Shown one piece after another: positions 7,099-9,350 of a DNA stretch of 9,350 bases. The translations under genes and the position numbers were made by a program. Within the stretch, counting starts at the first letter, position 1, and the number at the start of each line of letters is the position of its first letter. The DNA is from Sphingopyxis sp. (lineage in GTDB: Bacteria > Pseudomonadota > Alphaproteobacteria > Sphingomonadales > Sphingomonadaceae): NCBI GenBank assembly GCA_012035435.1, contig JAAUPH010000075.1, positions 1-9,350 of the forward strand, given 5' to 3'. The notes below the pieces were generated by a model. The model saw only the letters and a list, made by a program, of their open reading frames with translations, did no database searches and was not told where the DNA came from.

Positions 7099-8269
7099 GG
7101 TGTTGAAAAAGCTCCAAGTCTCTGATTCATTTTGTGGATCGCGGGCTGGGAGACGACGATGCTTGGGCGCAAGGAGCGTGGGCAACTGGAATTTTTTATC
7201 GCAGGGTCACTGCGGGATCTGATCCCGGACGACCATGTTCTGGTGAAAATCGATGAGGTACTCGATTTTGGCTGGCTCCGCGCTGAAGTGGCCGACCTTT
7301 ATTGTGCCGACAATGGCCGCCCCGGCATCGATCCCGAAGTCGCCGTGCGCCTGATGCTGGCGGGCTTTTTGCTTGGCTTTGTGCATGACCGACGGCTGCT
7401 GCGAGAAGCTCAGGTCAATCTGGCAATCCGGTGGTTCATTGGCTACGCGCTTCACGAAGCACTTCCTGACCATTCATCCCTGACGCGCATCCGTCAGCGC
7501 TGGGGCGAGGATAGCTTCCGCATGATCTTCACGCGTATCGTGCGCAATGCCAGACCGCCGGGCTTGTGTCGGCTGACACCGTTCACGTTGACGCCAGCTT
7601 GATCCGTGCCAATGTCAGCATGGATTCATTGGTCGCGCGACACCTCGACGCGGTCGAAGATGCCAATGATGCCGAGCGGAACGCGCGCACGAGCGGGATG
7701 TTCAAAAAGCTTTGCCGCACGGACCCCGACGCGACAATGGCAACATCCTCAAAGGCCCCACTGCGCCCGGCCTACAAGCAGCACACGGCGGTGGATGATC
7801 TTGCGGGTATTGTGGTCGATGTGGAAATCGTCACGGGGGAAGAGCACGACGCCAGCCGCTTCACCGAACGTTTGAACGCCATCGAAGAAACACTCGGGAC
7901 AACTCCGGGCCGGATCACCGCAGATACAATATACGGCTTGGGCCGGGTTTATGCCGTCCTCGAAGACCGCAAAATTGATGCCGTCATTCCGCCTCTCCGC
8001 ACTCCACGCAAGAAGGGGGCGCAGGGTTTTGCTACCGAGCGGTTCAAGTATGATCCCCATCATAATGTCGTCCGTTGTCCGGCAAAGAAGCGGCTTACGC
8101 CTCGCAACAAAACCAGATCCGGGCAGTGGTATCGCGCCGAATGGCACGATTGCGCGCAGTGCCCCCTCAACGCGCAGTGCCCGCCTCACGGCACTCGATC
8201 CCGCCGTGTTCACATCGTGACCAACCATGCGGCAATCCTGCGCGCCCGCCGCAGGCGCCTGGCATGGAG
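7099..8269 (+). mobile_element. IS1182-family insertion sequence, 3'-truncated
   Basis: Defined by its transposase remnant. The left end lies somewhere between 7055 and about 7110; I placed it near the ggtgttgaaaaagctcc stretch on general look, without a partner repeat to confirm it. The right end is missing because an IS21-family element begins at about 8270. The copy cannot move by itself. Confidence 0.7.
7159..8269 (+). pseudogene. IS1182-family transposase, frameshifted and truncated
   Basis: Transposase of the IS1182 family (DUF772 N-terminus plus DDE domain). The start is probably ATG at 7159 (MLGRKERGQLEFFIAGSLRD), with tgggag at 7147-7152 as ribosome-binding site. The N-terminal helical domain (RPGIDPEVAVRLMLAGFLLG, HDRRLLREAQVNLAIRWFIG, LPDHSSLTRIRQRWG) is intact. 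Near 7545 the frame changes: cgc aat gcc should read as a Gln-Cys type sequence, and the rest of the domain (LVSADTVHVDASLIRANVS) continues in the frame one base earlier, as after loss of one base. First Asp is at 7590-7592, second Asp (ITADTIYG) at 7923-7925; a Cys-rich stretch (CPAKK, CAQCPLNAQC) follows. The protein breaks off after RRRRLAW, where the IS21 end begins; the expected Glu motif is gone, and the open frame runs on to 8306 in unrelated sequence. No slippery heptamer is seen, so programmed frameshifting is unlikely. Confidence 0.88.
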
Positions 8270-8315
8270 TGCGCATTTCACAAAAGGTGGACAGTCATTT
8301 CACTAAATCCCGGAC
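8270..8315. repeat. IS21 terminal sequence with repeated catttcac motif
   Basis: The 8-base motif catttcac occurs at 8274-8281 and again at 8296-8303, 22 bp apart, which is about two turns of the helix. A related ggaca element appears twice (ggtggacagt and cccggacaac, about 8287-8315). IS21-family ends usually carry several short repeats that bind IstA; these fit that role. Confidence 0.6.
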
Positions 8316-8372
8316 AACGTTCGGTGCCCCGGTTTTGCCCGCTCCTGTTTCGGTTTCATGGGTTTGATTTCG

Positions 8373-9128
8373 TCATTCCGGTTTGGCGTCAAGAGGTGGG
8401 TTCTTCTGTTTGCGCATGCTGTCGCCTTCGAGTTGGATGCGGTGGGCGTTGTGAACGATGCGGTCGAGGATTGCATCGGCGATTGTCGGTTCGCCGATCA
8501 TGTCATGCCAGCGCGCGACGGGCAGTTGCGCAGTGATGAGGGTTGATTTGCGCTTGTAGCGCTCTTCGAAGATTTCCAGCAGGTCGAGCCGCTGCTGGTC
8601 CTTGAGGGTATGTGTCCCCCAATCGTCGAGAACGAGGAGCTGGACACGTGCCAGCCGATCCACCAGCCGGGGGAAGCGGCCATCGAGACGGGCAAGGGCG
8701 AGGTCCTCGAACAGGCGCGGCATGCGGATGTAGAGGACGGAATGGTCGAGGCGGGCGGCCTGTTGACCGAAGGCACAGGCGAGCCACGTCTTGCCCGTTC
8801 CGGTCTGTCCGGTGATCAGCATGTTCTCGTGCGCCTTCAGCCAGGCACCTTGCGCGAGCGACAGGATGGAGCGCCGGTCGAGGCCGCGTCCTGCCGCGAA
8901 GTCGATGTCCTCGATGCAGGCGTTGGCAAAGCGCAGTTTTGCAGCCGACAGTTTGTTGCCGAGCCGCTTGTCGGCGCGAAGGCTCGCCTCGCGGTCGAGC
9001 ATCAGAGCCAGCCATTCGTCGGGGCTGAGGGATTTGTCTGCGCCGCTGTCGTTCATCTCGCGATAGGCGGTCGCCATTCCGGCGAGCCCGAGTGTGCGCA
9101 TCTGGTCCAATGTCGGATGGGTGAGCAT
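8373..9128 (-). CDS. istB: IS21-family helper ATPase IstB
   Basis: AAA+ ATPase that assists the IstA transposase in target choice and strand transfer. With the ATG at 9128 the protein has 251 residues, normal for the family. The N-terminal IstB domain ([19 protein letters not shown]) is followed by Walker A GQTGTGKT at residues 107-114, Walker B LLVLDDWG at 164-171, and the conserved C-terminal part with [11 protein letters not shown] (201-211) and [14 protein letters not shown] (222-235). The chosen start has aaggag 6 bases upstream; a GTG at 9149 overlapping the istA stop would add seven residues but lacks a comparable site. It lies 17 bp behind istA in one operon. No damage is visible. Family and role are certain; activity depends on the unseen rest of the element. 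Confidence 0.95.
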   Translation of the reverse strand: MLTHPTLDQMRTLGLAGMATAYREMNDSGADKSLSPDEWLALMLDREASLRADKRLGNKLSAAKLRFANACIEDIDFAAGRGLDRRSILSLAQGAWLKAHENMLITGQTGTGKTWLACAFGQQAARLDHSVLYIRMPRLFEDLALARLDGRFPRLVDRLARVQLLVLDDWGTHTLKDQQRLDLLEIFEERYKRKSTLITAQLPVARWHDMIGEPTIADAILDRIVHNAHRIQLEGDSMRKQKNPPLDAKPE

Positions 9129-9145
9129 GGTGGTCTCCTTATGGG

Positions 9146-9350
9146 TCACTGGTAGTAAGCGCCGCCGCGGATGTTGCGGTGAGTGGGCGCGGGTTTGACG
9201 GGTTCGGCATCCGGCACGGCCTGATCCATGCCTGATCGCAGGATGGCGGCGACCGACGAGTAGGTGATGGCGTTGATCACGAGAGCCCGCTCGCAGGCCG
9301 CTTCCAGACGGTCGCGCGTGTAGCGCCGTGCAAGCGACAGAATGCCGAAG
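9146..9350 (-). CDS. istA: IS21-family transposase IstA, C-terminal part only
   Basis: Reading leftward from the window edge, the last 67 codons give [20 protein letters not shown] at the start, then [20 protein letters not shown], and end [11 protein letters not shown] with TGA at 9146-9148. The pattern of a helical GIL.LA.RY....LE.AC.RAL block, S..SI...G.., and a final NIRG..YY is that of the IstA C-terminus. The catalytic DDE part and the start are beyond the window. It precedes istB by 17 bp and presumably shares its transcript. Confidence 0.92.
   Translation of the reverse strand, partial: FGILSLARRYTRDRLEAACERALVINAITYSSVAAILRSGMDQAVPDAEPVKPAPTHRNIRGGAYYQ

Larger units (their letters stand above)
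8270..9350 (-). mobile_element. IS21-family insertion sequence (istB-side end), continues past window
   Basis: The element starts at about 8270 (tgcgcatttcac...), exactly where the IS1182 transposase loses its family sequence, and extends beyond the window through istA. Gene order and strand (istA then istB, read leftward) make 8270 the istB-side end. Its insertion truncated the IS1182 element, so it is the younger of the two. The far end and any target duplication are outside the window. Confidence 0.85.

Noticed and set aside
6667..7125. Open frame of 152 codons in the rhs fragment
   Set aside because: It is rhs sequence only up to the second insertion, then insertion sequence and an out-of-frame reading; part of the pseudogene, not a gene.
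8610..9155. 181-codon plus-strand frame opposite istB
   Set aside because: Antisense to a well-supported IstB with intact Walker motifs; no recognisable domain.

Overview
The window looks like an accessory, transposon-riddled stretch of a G+C-rich alphaproteobacterial chromosome or plasmid. That placement is inference: the IS5-, IS1182- and IS21-type transposases and the codon choice resemble those of sphingomonads, Hyphomonadaceae and related groups, but no housekeeping gene is present to fix the taxon.

Layout. Bases 1-1007 are the right-hand part of an IS5-family element whose transposase is cut by the window edge. From 1127 to 5842 runs one large rhs/YD-repeat gene (1571 aa). It has a Sec-type signal peptide, a family-type N-terminal domain, more than twenty YD-type repeats, a conserved Rhs core end, and a C-terminal tip (from about residue 1407) with a Cys...His arrangement typical of papain-like NlpC/P60 or CHAP-type hydrolases. 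It is followed after 25 bp by a very AT-rich gene (5868-6221) for a small protein with about four membrane helices, the natural candidate for the cognate immunity protein. A degraded second copy of part of the rhs core follows (6330-7054). It matches bases 4352-4950 of the intact gene and is interrupted by two short foreign insertions, one containing a perfect 11-bp hairpin. A further hairpin-bearing stretch leads into an IS1182-family element (transposase from 7159). That transposase is frameshifted near 7545 and cut off at about 8269 by an IS21-family element, of which istB and the end of istA lie on the minus strand up to the window edge.

How it works together. The intact rhs gene and its AT-rich neighbour form a plausible polymorphic toxin/immunity pair, probably aimed at a periplasmic target such as peptidoglycan. 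The signal peptide and lack of a visible PAAR domain argue against a classic PAAR-Rhs type VI secretion effector. The downstream rhs fragment is the kind of remnant left by tip exchange through recombination in the conserved core. Around this pair the DNA is a graveyard: IS21 inside IS1182, which lies next to or inside a broken rhs copy that had already received small palindromic insertions. The main new interest is the toxin tip with its candidate immunity protein, and the small palindromic insertions.
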